Shown: positions 18,371-27,577, counted from the first letter of the stretch. The stretch is DNA of 64,000 nucleotides from UBA1433 sp964581565 (GCA_964581565.1 CAZOOZ010000010.1:32803-96802), one strand, 5' to 3'. Notes: generated by a model not told the origin, from the letters alone. Numbers and translations are program-made.

Positions 18371-19339
18371 TTATTCTGCCGTTACTTCTGTTGCTCTTTC
18401 TCTGAAATCATCTGTGAGTGTGAAATTGAATTTTTTCATTGCCTGTGTATTGACATACAGGCTGCTGTTGTCAATGATTTGATACTCTATTTCATCCGCT
18501 GTTTTTTCGCCGTTTAAAACACTCGCCGCGATTTGTCCCGTTTGTTTTCCAAGTTCCAGATACTCTATGCCTTCGGCTGCTACGCAGCCCAGCTTTACTT
18601 GCTCTATTTCGCTTCCAAACACCGGTATTCCTGCCGTGTTTGCTTTATCCAGCACAACCGTAAGGGAGCCTACTACCGTGTTATCCGTAAGGTTTGTGAT
18701 ACAATCCACTTTGTTTACTAAGTTATCTGCCGCAAGCGGAATATCAGCCGAGGTGCTGATGCCCACATCAACAATTTCAAATCCGTATGTAGGCGCCATC
18801 GCCTTGTATTCTTCTATCGTGGATTGCGAATTTACTTCACTTGTTGTGTATAGGATACCTATTTTGGCGGCATTTGGCATCAATGCACGGATTAATTGCA
18901 GCTGAGCTTCCACAGGAAGCTTATCACTCGTTCCCGTGATATTGCCTTCGGTAAGCATTGCGGCATTCGGATCTGTAACAGCCGTGAAAATAACAGGTAT
19001 ATCTGTATCGCTTGCCGCATTATACGCGGCTTGTGCCGCCGGTGTAGCAATAGCACAAATCATATCGACATTGTCGGTAACAAAGCTTTCAGCAATCAGG
19101 CTTGCCGTTCCCGCATCGAATTGCGCACTTTGATATTTTACTGTTAAGTTTTCACCCTCCACATATCCCGCTTCTTCTAACCCTTCCAAAAATCCTTCTC
19201 TGCAATTATCGAGCGAAGGGTGATCGCCAAATTGAACAATACCGATTGTGACATCTTCTTTCACTGCCGATGTGTTGCTACATGCCGCAAAACCAAGTGT
19301 AAATAAAACAATTAAAATTAAAATAATACTTTTCTTCAT
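18371..19339 (-). CDS. trpX: Solute-binding lipoprotein, tryptophan-type importer
   Basis: 322 residues from ATG 19339, chosen over 19345 because GAGGT is then 7 bases away. Signal peptide with lipobox 'GFAAC' (Cys20). The mature part is an ABC_sub_bind periplasmic-type fold ('IGIVQFGDHPSLDNCREGF', 'TPAAQAAYNAASDTDIPVIFTAVTDP', 'GIPVFGSEIEQVKLGCVAAEG'). First gene of the operon after the Trp T-box, so it most likely binds L-tryptophan or a precursor at the outer membrane face. Confidence 0.85.
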   Translation of the reverse strand: MKKSIILILIVLFTLGFAACSNTSAVKEDVTIGIVQFGDHPSLDNCREGFLEGLEEAGYVEGENLTVKYQSAQFDAGTASLIAESFVTDNVDMICAIATPAAQAAYNAASDTDIPVIFTAVTDPNAAMLTEGNITGTSDKLPVEAQLQLIRALMPNAAKIGILYTTSEVNSQSTIEEYKAMAPTYGFEIVDVGISTSADIPLAADNLVNKVDCITNLTDNTVVGSLTVVLDKANTAGIPVFGSEIEQVKLGCVAAEGIEYLELGKQTGQIAASVLNGEKTADEIEYQIIDNSSLYVNTQAMKKFNFTLTDDFRERATEVTAE

Positions 19340-19446
19340 TTCCATACCTCTCTACCATATTTAAAGTTAACTTAAATTAAAACAGTTTGCTGCATAAAGA
19401 CTTTATTTATAATGCCAGTGTGCTTTACTATCAACATCTCCTTTGC

Positions 19447-19712
19447 AATAAAAAAATCCCAAGTATTATAAAAATACTTGGGACGAATATCCGCGGTGCC
19501 ACCCAAATTGACTAAAATAAATTAGCCCAACTCAACTGTTCACATACCATCATATGTGCCGCTTTTATAACAGGTGCGGTTCCCGTTGGCGCCTACTTTT
19601 AATATTTCGGGCCACCCTCAAAAGTCCATTCACTGTATAAATCTATATTGCCTTTTCACCACCGGCAACTCTCTGAGATAGCGTTCATACAACTACTACT
19701 CTTTATCAACAG
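19447..19712 (-). promoter_or_regulatory. T-box riboswitch (Trp specifier) upstream of the trpXYZ-like operon
   Basis: Minus-strand leader with Stem I elements (CAGAGAG, GGTGGTGA), the specifier loop GAA-TGG-A (TGG = complement of 19626-19628), the T-box GGGTGGCACCGCGG (complement of 19491-19504) and a strong terminator (CCCAAGTATT...AATACTTGGG then T7, about 19450-19482). Same codon context as the trpS leader. This ties the transporter to tryptophan starvation. Confidence 0.95.
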
Positions 19713-19733
19713 TTTTAATTTAAAGTTATATTG

Positions 19734-19762
19734 ATTGTATAGTAGCATTATCGCTGTGTCAA
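19734..19762 (-). promoter_or_regulatory. Promoter of the trpXYZ-like T-box transcript
   Basis: Minus-strand TTGACA (19757-19762), 17-bp spacer, TACAAT (19734-19739). The remainder of the region up to 19879 is AT-rich and presumably carries the promoter of the divergent plus-strand gene. Confidence 0.85.
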
Positions 19763-19879
19763 TAGCAAATTTTACTTAAATAAAATAAATAGTATAAATA
19801 TTTAAAATCTATTCCTAAAATGAAAAGCCTGCTTCATATTATTTATTATAGATTTTTTAAATGATGAGGTGGCATACAG

Positions 19880-21001
19880 GTGCGCAAGTTGGTTGCTTTT
19901 ATTTTATTTGCATTATTAGTCGGATTTATATATTATTTTCCTTCCGTCACAGATAAAATATATGAAACGGAGCCCAAAAATACCACTGAGCAAACATCAT
20001 ATGACGGCGTGCTCACTGTTGCGGATACGGTCAAACGCACCGTAGCCGGTGCCCGATACGGATATATCAATAAAATTATATATAACTTTGAGCAAAATCA
20101 TCCTAAAATTAGAATAGAATTAAAAGAATTAAAATACAGTGATAACGCAGAAATCGCTCTTCGGCTCAGCATCGAAGATACCCATCCCGATATTATGCCT
20201 TATTATGTGGCAGGATCTGCAATTGGCGATAAATATTTAACTCCCGTGCAAAATTATGAAATATTTTATAATGATTTAAATGATTATTTTTCTGCGCGTT
20301 TAAAAGACGGCACTTTCAAAGCGCTGCCTGTATCTTACGAAGTTCCCGTGATTATTATAAATACGGACCTTATATCACAGCTTAATTTAACACTGCCCGA
20401 AAAATTTACTGCGGATACATTTTTTTCTTTGCTGACGCAAATTGACGAAGCCATTGCAAACAATACGCTTTACACTTTTGATATGCTGATTACAAAAAAC
20501 AACAATTTATGGCAGCCCTTTTATCTAAATAACGACCTTTCAAAAATCGCTTCCTTAAAACATATACGAAGTGATCTTTTCGGCGGCAGTGAAGATGATG
20601 TGCTCAGCCTGTTTTCGGATTCTAAGACTGCGGTGTGCATCTTAAGCGTCAGTCAACTGCGTGCTCTTCAAAATATGCAAAATAAAGGCAGCGGCAGTAA
20701 ATGGTGTGTTTATGCCCTTCCTTACTCGCAAACTTATATCAGCAATATTTCTTTTTATGCTGCACTTAAAACCGACGATGCTCTCAAAAAGGATGCCATA
20801 AATGATTTTTTAAAGATGCTTCTAAATGATGAATCACAGCTTCTCCTTGAAGACATTATGCATCTTCCCGTGAAAGAAGTAGTCTATGAAAAATATACCT
20901 ATTTAAATACACTGAAAATCAAAGATCAAGGCGTTTTACTGGATATGGATATAAAAACACTTGATAAAATTTATAACGAAATGATACAAAGTATACCTTA
21001 A
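19880..21001 (+). CDS. Orphan extracellular solute-binding-like protein
   Basis: 373 residues, starting GTG at 19880 after GAGGTGGCATACAG. A single N-terminal hydrophobic segment (about 4-22) without a lipobox Cys makes it an anchored or secreted protein. The body resembles family-1 extracellular solute-binding proteins ('NKIIYNFEQNHPKIRIEL', 'DIMPYYVAG', 'KALPVSYEVPVIIINTDLI', 'PEKFTADTFFSLLTQ'). No permease or ATPase gene is adjacent; murB follows after 52 bases. It may act as a sensor subunit or be served by a transporter elsewhere. Confidence 0.65.
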   Translation: MRKLVAFILFALLVGFIYYFPSVTDKIYETEPKNTTEQTSYDGVLTVADTVKRTVAGARYGYINKIIYNFEQNHPKIRIELKELKYSDNAEIALRLSIEDTHPDIMPYYVAGSAIGDKYLTPVQNYEIFYNDLNDYFSARLKDGTFKALPVSYEVPVIIINTDLISQLNLTLPEKFTADTFFSLLTQIDEAIANNTLYTFDMLITKNNNLWQPFYLNNDLSKIASLKHIRSDLFGGSEDDVLSLFSDSKTAVCILSVSQLRALQNMQNKGSGSKWCVYALPYSQTYISNISFYAALKTDDALKKDAINDFLKMLLNDESQLLLEDIMHLPVKEVVYEKYTYLNTLKIKDQGVLLDMDIKTLDKIYNEMIQSIP

Positions 21002-21053
21002 TTGCTTACTTTATTGTATAATATGAACGCAAACAAATGAAAGGATAGACCAC

Positions 21054-21959
21054 ATGTATACCAATTTCTTAAATGATATACGCAAATTTCTTACCGATGA
21101 AGAAATAACAGTCAATGCAGATATGCGTTTTTATACATCTTTTAAAGCAGGCGGAAGTGCTGATATGCTGCTGCAAATAAAAAAATTAGATCATCTTAAA
21201 AATGTTTTGGCATTACTGCATTCTCATGATATTAACTATACTGTCATTGGCAACGGTACAAATATTTTGGTAAAAGATAACGGCTACCGGGGCGTGTTGA
21301 TTCGTATTGTAGAAAACATGAATGCACTCGATGTGAAGGACGGTTTTATATTTGCAGATGCGGGCGTGCTGCTCTCCACACTCAGCAAAGCGGCTGCCGA
21401 AAACTGCATTGGCGGGCTGGAATTTCTAAGCGGGATTCCGGGAAGCGTGGGAGGCGCCGTTTGCATGAATGCGGGTGCGTACAACGGCGAGATGAAAGAT
21501 GTTTTGGTGAGTGCCACAATACTATATCCGAGCGGCGAGGTAAAGACCTTGCCGATGGAAGAATTAAACCTCTCTTATCGAAACAGCAATGTAAAAGACA
21601 GTGGCGCTGTTGTGCTCGGTGCAATCTTTAGCGGACCTAAAAAAAACAAAGATGAAATTTATCACAGAATGAATCAGCTGAACACGCGAAGGCGCGATAA
21701 ACAGCCCCTGGAATTTCCAAGTGCGGGCAGCACATTTAAGCGGCCCGAAGGTTATTTTGCAGGCAAGCTGATTGAAGATTGCAATCTTAAAGGCAAGGGT
21801 ATCGGAGGCGCAAAAGTAAGCGAAAAACACGCCGGATTCATCATAAATTACAATAATGCAACCGCGCAAGATATTTTAGATACGATAGAGATGGTTCGGC
21901 AAGTCGTTTTTAAGATATATCATGTCGAATTAGAAAACGAAGTTAAAGTTATAGGTTAA
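21054..21959 (+). CDS. murB: UDP-N-acetylenolpyruvoylglucosamine reductase
   Basis: 301 residues, short (type II) MurB of Gram-positives. FAD-binding 'GNGTNILVKD' (about 63-72) and 'GLEFLSGIPGSVGGAVCMNAGAY' region (about 122-144), active-site Ser in 'SAGSTFKRP' (about 225), and final Glu in 'VELENEVKVIG'. Catalyses the NADPH-dependent reduction that yields UDP-MurNAc for peptidoglycan. ATG 21054 follows AAAGGATAGACCAC. A TATAAT-like hexamer around 21016-21021 suggests its own promoter. Confidence 0.96.
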   Translation: MYTNFLNDIRKFLTDEEITVNADMRFYTSFKAGGSADMLLQIKKLDHLKNVLALLHSHDINYTVIGNGTNILVKDNGYRGVLIRIVENMNALDVKDGFIFADAGVLLSTLSKAAAENCIGGLEFLSGIPGSVGGAVCMNAGAYNGEMKDVLVSATILYPSGEVKTLPMEELNLSYRNSNVKDSGAVVLGAIFSGPKKNKDEIYHRMNQLNTRRRDKQPLEFPSAGSTFKRPEGYFAGKLIEDCNLKGKGIGGAKVSEKHAGFIINYNNATAQDILDTIEMVRQVVFKIYHVELENEVKVIG

Positions 21960-21985
21960 ACAAAATAATAAAAAGTAAAGCAAGC

Positions 21986-22008
21986 AAAGAGCAGACGGCT
22001 CTTTTTTT
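21986..22008 (+). terminator. Terminator after murB
   Basis: AAAGAGC-agacg-GCTCTTT stem running into seven T residues. Confidence 0.8.
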
Positions 22009-22013
22009 GTATT

Positions 22014-22047
22014 AAAAAAACAGCATATCTTAGATATGCTGTTTTTA
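22014..22047 (-). terminator. Terminator after the M23 peptidase gene
   Basis: Perfect CAGCATATCT/AGATATGCTG stem; on the minus strand it runs into a T7 tract. T5 on the other strand makes it potentially bidirectional. Confidence 0.85.
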
Positions 22048-22058
22048 TTATTCTTCAG

Positions 22059-23711
22059 TTATTGAAGTGCTGTCACTCTTCGCCCTACTTGCAGGAAGGA
22101 GAAAAAGTTTTTCACCGGAAGCGCATTTCCGTTATACCTGATGGCAAAATGCAGATGTGGCCCTGTGCTGTTGCCTGTGCTTCCCATGCTGCCGATCATC
22201 TGGCCTTGGGAAACTGTGTCTCCAACACTCACACTGTAGCTTGATAAGTGTCCGTATAGCGTGGAATAACCGTCTGCATGCTTGATGATAATACATTTGC
22301 CGTATCCGCCGTTCCAACCAACCATTGCAACAATGCCGGAATCGGATGCATAGATCGGAGTGCCTACTTTATTTGCGATATCCACGGCTTTCCCGCCGGC
22401 ATGAGAGCCTGGTTTATTGATGGCCGATACTACTCCGCTTGTCGGAATTAAGAAGCTGCCCGTGCTCGATGCTGCCGGAAGTGCCATTGTTCCGATTGCA
22501 ACGATCTCGTCTACAGGGTCTTTTATACGCTCTGCAGACAACACTTCTCTGCTTGTTTCTTTTCCGTTCACATAGGTGATAATCGCGGTTATTTCTTCTT
22601 GTCCGTTTACGCCTTCAGAGACGATCCTCTCTGCACCTTCAAACATGGAATCATCATATTTATAAGTCGTGCCATATTCTACGTCTTCCGTGAATGTCAC
22701 TTCTTTTTTCGTTTTTATCGTAACGATCGGCTTGCTTGAACTTGCCTGACTCGTTTTAAATTTATCTTTATCGATGCTGAATGCCGTCATGACTTTACTT
22801 TCGTCTTCAAGTTCAGATACAGATTTAGCATCTGCACTGTCGGCCGCAATAGCTTCACTTACCGCATCATCGGAATTATCTTCTCCAAAAACACTTGCAA
22901 CGACGCCATCTACCGTTTCTACTTGAGAGAGAGGAATGATCTTTTCTTCCATCGTAATATCCTGATTGATTTCAGCCTCACCGACTAATGTCTCATTGTC
23001 TGTTGTTGCGCTGTATTGCATGGTCAGCTCTTTGATCACTTCTTCACCGTCTTCTTTCGACCCCACACAGGCAAGTTCTTTGCCGTCAACCAAAATAACA
23101 ACGCCGTTGACATACAGTTCAAATCCGTTTTCATAAACGGCACGCTTACATTCTTCCGCATTCATCGTGCTGCCTATTTTCGTAATGGGAGCTTTTGTGT
23201 ACACAACCGTTTGTTCATAATATAGATCCCCGATATCATACCACTGGCTCATATCGTTTTCTATCGTATTCAATGCTTCTTCGAAAACTTGAGGGTCTTT
23301 TACAACCCCGACCTCACTGCCGTTTAAATAAACCGTATAGCCGTATGCCATTTGAGGCATAAAAATAATAAGCGCAGCGATAAGCAAGGCGCTCGCCAAA
23401 ACAACAGTCTTTGTACTTCTGATCGTCAGGGAATGTATAAGTCGTGAAAGATAATAGAATATATTTAAAAACGCAAATTTAATTGCACATTGTAACCAGC
23501 AAATTTTATAATCTGTTTCGTTTACCCACATGCCGAAGGAAGTTGTATTGCTTACCTTTCCTTTGGCTTTTTTGTTGTAGCTGTCTTTTTGCCATTTCAC
23601 ATATGTCATTTCATCAATCAAATGACGTCTGTTTTTCTTTTTTAGTATCTTATTATTGGCCGCTTCCAGCCTTTTATCATAATTTCTTCTGACTTGAAAT
23701 CTTAATTTCAT
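22059..23711 (-). CDS. Membrane-anchored M23 peptidase with G5 domain
   Basis: 550 residues. A basic cytosolic N-terminus (1-~80), one or two membrane helices (about 72-125), a middle region with repeated 'YVNGKEVG.V'-type strands, a G5 domain (about 325-400, 'VTFTEDVEYGTTYKYD'), and a C-terminal LytM/M23 metallopeptidase domain (about 415-540) with 'SHAGGKAVDIAN' and 'HLHFAI' zinc-binding motifs. It probably cuts peptide bridges in peptidoglycan; G5 domains bind the wall. Unusual for the family is the long, Lys/Arg-rich cytosolic N-terminus before the first helix. Confidence 0.9.
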   Translation of the reverse strand: MKLRFQVRRNYDKRLEAANNKILKKKNRRHLIDEMTYVKWQKDSYNKKAKGKVSNTTSFGMWVNETDYKICWLQCAIKFAFLNIFYYLSRLIHSLTIRSTKTVVLASALLIAALIIFMPQMAYGYTVYLNGSEVGVVKDPQVFEEALNTIENDMSQWYDIGDLYYEQTVVYTKAPITKIGSTMNAEECKRAVYENGFELYVNGVVILVDGKELACVGSKEDGEEVIKELTMQYSATTDNETLVGEAEINQDITMEEKIIPLSQVETVDGVVASVFGEDNSDDAVSEAIAADSADAKSVSELEDESKVMTAFSIDKDKFKTSQASSSKPIVTIKTKKEVTFTEDVEYGTTYKYDDSMFEGAERIVSEGVNGQEEITAIITYVNGKETSREVLSAERIKDPVDEIVAIGTMALPAASSTGSFLIPTSGVVSAINKPGSHAGGKAVDIANKVGTPIYASDSGIVAMVGWNGGYGKCIIIKHADGYSTLYGHLSSYSVSVGDTVSQGQMIGSMGSTGNSTGPHLHFAIRYNGNALPVKNFFSFLQVGRRVTALQ

Positions 23712-23829
23712 GCTACACCTTTTACAAACTCGTTGTTGTATAGTTACATTTTAGTTACAAAGTAATTATATACTTTTTTTCTTTCAAGTCAAGGCTTATT
23801 TATATTAAATTTACATTCAAAATTCGACT

Positions 23830-24594
23830 TTATTTTTGTTTATCGAAAGTATATATCAGACGTGAATGGATAGTATTTTGCATGCAAATAATACCAAAAG
23901 CTTCGTCAATTAATTTTTTATCATAAATTTGTTGTGGAGGCAAATATCCTAAAATCTGACCTTCCTTCATCACGCAAAGCAAATCACTGTGAAGCATTGC
24001 AAGTGATATATCATGCAAGATCATGATAATTGTCTTTCCCTTTTCATTCAGCAGTTTTATGAGCTCAATAATTTCAAGCTGCTGTGCAACATCCAAGTGT
24101 GTCGTGGGCTCATCCAGTAAAATAACATCTGTATCCTGGGCTACCGCCATTGCAATATAGACTCTTTGACGCTCTCCGCCCGATAATGTCATAATATTTT
24201 TATGTCTGAATACCATCGTATCCGTGAGTCTCATCGCTTCTCTGACTGCATCAATATCTTTTTTAGACGGTTTTCTGCTGAAACCACAATAGGGAAACCT
24301 GCCGTGCATAACAAGGCTTTCGACACTCATATTCGCCGATGTTCTGTTTTGCGGCATCAGAGCTACTTTTTGCGCAAATTCTCTCGGTGCGAAACTATAG
24401 ATATTCTTATTCTCAAGCAAAATTTGCCCGTCTGCAGGCCGCAAAAGACGAGCCATCGTTTTTAAAAGCGTCGTTTTCCCGCATCCGTTGGGACCTATGA
24501 TACAATTTATTTTCCTTTTTTTAAATTCCACATAAATATTTTTTAAAATATTTTCCGTGCCATATCCTGCCGATACATTTACCAGCTTAATCAT
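23830..24594 (-). CDS. FecE-type ABC ATPase (iron-complex/cobalamin importer)
   Basis: 254 residues from ATG 24594 with GGGGGAAATTAT upstream; the in-frame extension to 24690 lies inside the permease gene and has no site. Walker A 'GPNGCGKTT', Q-loop 'ALMPQN', signature 'LSGGERQRV', Walker B 'VILLDEPTTHLDV', H-loop 'MILHD', all as in FecE/BtuD. Last gene of a four-gene operon (reductase, binding protein, permease, ATPase). It overlaps the permease gene by 8 bases. Confidence 0.92.
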   Translation of the reverse strand: MIKLVNVSAGYGTENILKNIYVEFKKRKINCIIGPNGCGKTTLLKTMARLLRPADGQILLENKNIYSFAPREFAQKVALMPQNRTSANMSVESLVMHGRFPYCGFSRKPSKKDIDAVREAMRLTDTMVFRHKNIMTLSGGERQRVYIAMAVAQDTDVILLDEPTTHLDVAQQLEIIELIKLLNEKGKTIIMILHDISLAMLHSDLLCVMKEGQILGYLPPQQIYDKKLIDEAFGIICMQNTIHSRLIYTFDKQK

Positions 24595-25621
24595 ATAATT
24601 TCCCCCGTCTCTGCTTAAAGAGCAGATAGATAAAAAACGGTCCGCCGATTGCCGAAAGCATAATACCCACAGGCAGCTCATAAGGCGCAAACGCGATGCG
24701 GGAAATAAAATCGCACAACAACACGAAAAATGCCCCGATCAAAGCACTTGCGGGAATCAAAAAACGATTGTCGGCTCCTATGATACTTCGACTGATATGC
24801 GGTACAATCAATCCCACAAAACCTAGTAAGCCCGCAAAACTGACAGCGCTTCCGGCAAGCAATGCAGCCGTTGCTATAAGCACAAAGCGCATAATATTCA
24901 CCCGCATGCCCAGGGATGTTGCGATGTCATCGCCCAGCGAAAGCACATTCATGGCTCGGCTTAAAACAAAGGCGGCTATTAGCCCGAAAGCAATATAAAA
25001 CAATGCAAAATGCAGAATATTGGTATTTACCGCGGAAAACCCTCCGATCATAAAAGAGCTTGCGCTGATAATGCTGTCGGGATCCATTGTCATAACGGCA
25101 TCGATCGCGGCAGAAAAAAAGCTGCTTATGGCAACTCCGGCCAAAATAATCGTGATGCGGGCTGCCCCGCTTTTATATGCGATAAAATAAATCAGCATTG
25201 CGGCAGACAGCGCCCCGAGAAATGCCGCTACCGGCACATAGGATAGTAATCCCGGGAAAAAGGCAGTCAGCAATACGACAAATAATCCGGAACCGGAATT
25301 GATGCCGATAATATTTGGGCTTGCGAGCGCATTATTTAATACCGACTGCAAAATTGCTCCGGACACAGCCAATGCCGCTCCCGCGGCTACTGCCGCGACT
25401 GTGCGCGGTATTCGAATAAAAACAATGATTTTGTAAACTAAGTCAGCGCTGTCTTTGTCTAACAGCGCTTGAAAAAAACTTTTTATAGAAATTTGTGAAG
25501 ACCCTATGGCTATACTTATAAAAATCATTATGATAAGCATCAGCGCCAGAATGAACAAACAAGTATATTTTGCCCGACTGCTTTTATTGATCTTCGTAAA
25601 GATATTCGTATAAAATTTCAT
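24587..25621 (-). CDS. FecCD-type ABC permease
   Basis: 344 residues, about nine to ten membrane helices of the BtuC/FecCD type: 'RIPRTVAAVAAGAALAVSGAILQ' (about 69-91), 'GINSGSGLFV', 'GLLGFVGLIVPHISR' (about 265-279) and 'ELPVGIMLSAIGGPFFIYLL' are diagnostic. It overlaps the binding-protein gene by 38 bases, an unusually long overlap, and the ATPase gene by 8. Transports an iron chelate, heme or corrinoid; the sequence does not separate these. Confidence 0.92.
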   Translation of the reverse strand: MKFYTNIFTKINKSSRAKYTCLFILALMLIIMIFISIAIGSSQISIKSFFQALLDKDSADLVYKIIVFIRIPRTVAAVAAGAALAVSGAILQSVLNNALASPNIIGINSGSGLFVVLLTAFFPGLLSYVPVAAFLGALSAAMLIYFIAYKSGAARITIILAGVAISSFFSAAIDAVMTMDPDSIISASSFMIGGFSAVNTNILHFALFYIAFGLIAAFVLSRAMNVLSLGDDIATSLGMRVNIMRFVLIATAALLAGSAVSFAGLLGFVGLIVPHISRSIIGADNRFLIPASALIGAFFVLLCDFISRIAFAPYELPVGIMLSAIGGPFFIYLLFKQRRGKLYD

Positions 25622-26531
25622 AAGATTCAGCCCATCTTGTGTTTGGCTTATATTGAAAATGCTCCTTATCTAGCACATAGCAATGATTATTCTTCACGGC
25701 ATTGACATTTTTCATAGCCTCATTGGAAAGCAGGCTCTCATTGACAACATCAATCGCTTTTTGCGTATCGGAACCCATTGTAGTAATAAAGATATACTCC
25801 GGATCCGTGAGGACTATTTCTTCAATATTTAAATTTTCCAGCAAGGATGGTTGAAGCGAGACAATATTGACTGTACTTAAATCTTTTAGCATCGCTCCGA
25901 CCATATTGTCATCTCCCTTTGATTTAACACCGGTCGAAAATGCACGAAGCAAAAGAACGGTTGGCTTCTTTTGTTCATCTACCTGGCCTAAAATAGTATC
26001 TATCTGAGATTTGATCTCAAGCGCATTCTTTTCATATAAATCTTTTCTATCTGTAATATTTGTCATAATATCCAACATATTTAAATAGTCTTCAAAAAGA
26101 TCGACTTTGAAGAACGCGCAAGTGATACCTGCTTTTTTTAACGTTTCCGCCGCTGATAGATGCGCAGAAAGATCCGCTGATAAAATAACAAAATCAGGAT
26201 TCAGCTCAATAATTTTTTCTAAATTCGGCTCCTTCACCGACCCTATTATTTCAACATCATCACCCAGATCCATTTTGCGTTCTTCAATGGCATCACTTGT
26301 CGTAGCTATAACGCTCCCGCCTGCCAAATGCCATGCCTCTGTATAAGAACCCATGAGCGATATCACACGCTGTGGATCAGACACTGTGATAACATTGCCG
26401 AGTGCATCCGTGAATGTGACAGCATCATCCGAGCCGTTTGTATTCGCGTTTTGAGCGGTGCATCCGAACAGTAAACTGCATAACAACAATAGAATCAATA
26501 AGTTTGATAGATTTTTTTTATGTTTAGCCAT
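25584..26531 (-). CDS. FecB-type solute-binding lipoprotein
   Basis: 315 residues. Signal peptide with lipobox 'LLFGC' (Cys24). Mature part is the class III binding-protein fold ('VTFTDALGNVITVSDPQRVISLMGSYTEAWHLAGG', 'IIGSVKEPNLEKIIELNPDFVILS', 'PEYIFITTMGS', 'WAESYEILYEYLYED'). It shares 8 bases with the reductase gene before it (start 26531, reductase stop at 26524-26526), so both are translationally coupled. The ligand is unknown; metal chelates are most common for this family. Confidence 0.9.
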   Translation of the reverse strand: MAKHKKNLSNLLILLLLCSLLFGCTAQNANTNGSDDAVTFTDALGNVITVSDPQRVISLMGSYTEAWHLAGGSVIATTSDAIEERKMDLGDDVEIIGSVKEPNLEKIIELNPDFVILSADLSAHLSAAETLKKAGITCAFFKVDLFEDYLNMLDIMTNITDRKDLYEKNALEIKSQIDTILGQVDEQKKPTVLLLRAFSTGVKSKGDDNMVGAMLKDLSTVNIVSLQPSLLENLNIEEIVLTDPEYIFITTMGSDTQKAIDVVNESLLSNEAMKNVNAVKNNHCYVLDKEHFQYKPNTRWAESYEILYEYLYEDQ

Positions 26532-27432
26532 TTAATATTTCTTTTTTCCTATTTAATAGATCATCCGCGGCAAGTATTTCTTCCACTTTGTCTATTCCTA
26601 ATCTGTCTACAATAATACCAAAACGTTCTTTGGGCTTGCCTTCCTGTAAATACAGAAGAAGAATTTTTTCCACAATTTCAAACAATTCTTCTTTTGAATA
26701 AATCAACGTACTCATAAGCGTGCCTTGTCTGATGACTTTGCCCCATTTTCCTCCTAAATATATCTTAAATGCTTTACCGGCACTCTCCACAACTCCAAAC
26801 GGGCAGGTATGAATGCATTTGCCGCAACGAGTACATACGTCATTATCGGGCCCTACTTTTTTCTTAAATGTCTTCATCGGGCAATTTGGTTCAACGACGC
26901 ATTTTTCACATTCGACACATTTATCCAAATTAAAGTCAGGCACATGTACTGCTACAATGCCGAGATCGTTGATATCCGGCTTTATACAGTTGTTCGGACA
27001 TCCGCCGACACCAATTTTAAATTTATGAGGGAAATTTACATTGCGGTATCCATCATAAAATCTTTTGTGCAGCTCCAGGGCAAGACCTTGAGTATCCGTG
27101 TTCCCATGTGGACATACAGTGCCTTTGCATGCGGTAACGGGCCTTATTTTCGAACCGGTTCCGCCTGCATACAAATCCACTTCCGCAAGTTGATCCGCAA
27201 CATTTTCAATATTATCATAATCAATTCCGGGAAGCTCTATTCCCAGCCTTGATGTTATTGTAATTTTACCGTTTCCATACATGTCCGCAACTTTCGAAAG
27301 TGCTTCCGATTGCTTTGTTGATAAAACGCCGTTTTTTGTAACGATTCTCGCAGAAACATGCTCTCCGTCTCTATTCGGCACATATCCCCTGCCTTTATAT
27401 TTTTTTCTTTCTTCATCAGAAATTTTTCTCAT
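26524..27432 (-). CDS. Siroheme-type sulfite/nitrite reductase-like protein with two ferredoxin clusters
   Basis: 302 residues. N-terminal ferrite-reductase half domain ('RIVTKNGVLSTKQSEALSKVA'), then the siroheme/Fe4S motif C102-x4-C107 and C145-x3-C149 ('GGCPNNC'), then two inserted 4Fe-4S sets: C172/C175/C178/C184 and C200/C203/C206/C210. This layout matches small anaerobic sulfite-reductase-like proteins (AsrC / Dsr-like type) rather than full assimilatory enzymes. ATG 27432 has GGAGGTTTTGCT upstream. First gene of an operon with a FecBCD-type importer, an uncommon linkage that raises the possibility of a role in iron, heme or corrinoid handling. Confidence 0.85.
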   Translation of the reverse strand: MRKISDEERKKYKGRGYVPNRDGEHVSARIVTKNGVLSTKQSEALSKVADMYGNGKITITSRLGIELPGIDYDNIENVADQLAEVDLYAGGTGSKIRPVTACKGTVCPHGNTDTQGLALELHKRFYDGYRNVNFPHKFKIGVGGCPNNCIKPDINDLGIVAVHVPDFNLDKCVECEKCVVEPNCPMKTFKKKVGPDNDVCTRCGKCIHTCPFGVVESAGKAFKIYLGGKWGKVIRQGTLMSTLIYSKEELFEIVEKILLLYLQEGKPKERFGIIVDRLGIDKVEEILAADDLLNRKKEILNG

Positions 27433-27548
27433 AGCAAAACCTCCTTCGAATGCTTTTGTAAATTATTATAGTACATTTTATCATGATACTCAATATTATA
27501 CCTTTAGTTCCTTAAGAGAATGTAAAAGATATCAGAATTTAAAAAAAA

Positions 27549-27577
27549 CTTTACAAGATTATTATATTTTGCTTTAA
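27549..27577 (+). promoter_or_regulatory. Candidate promoter of the ECF-coaX-dusB operon
   Basis: TTTACA (27549-27554), 17-bp spacer, TTTAAT (27572-27577), followed by a 50-base leader. I could not recognise a known riboswitch in the leader. Confidence 0.5.

Noticed and set aside
24595..24690. N-terminal extension of the FecE-type ATPase
   Set aside because: Lies within the permease coding sequence with no ribosome-binding site; GGGGGA precedes ATG 24594 and the family begins there.
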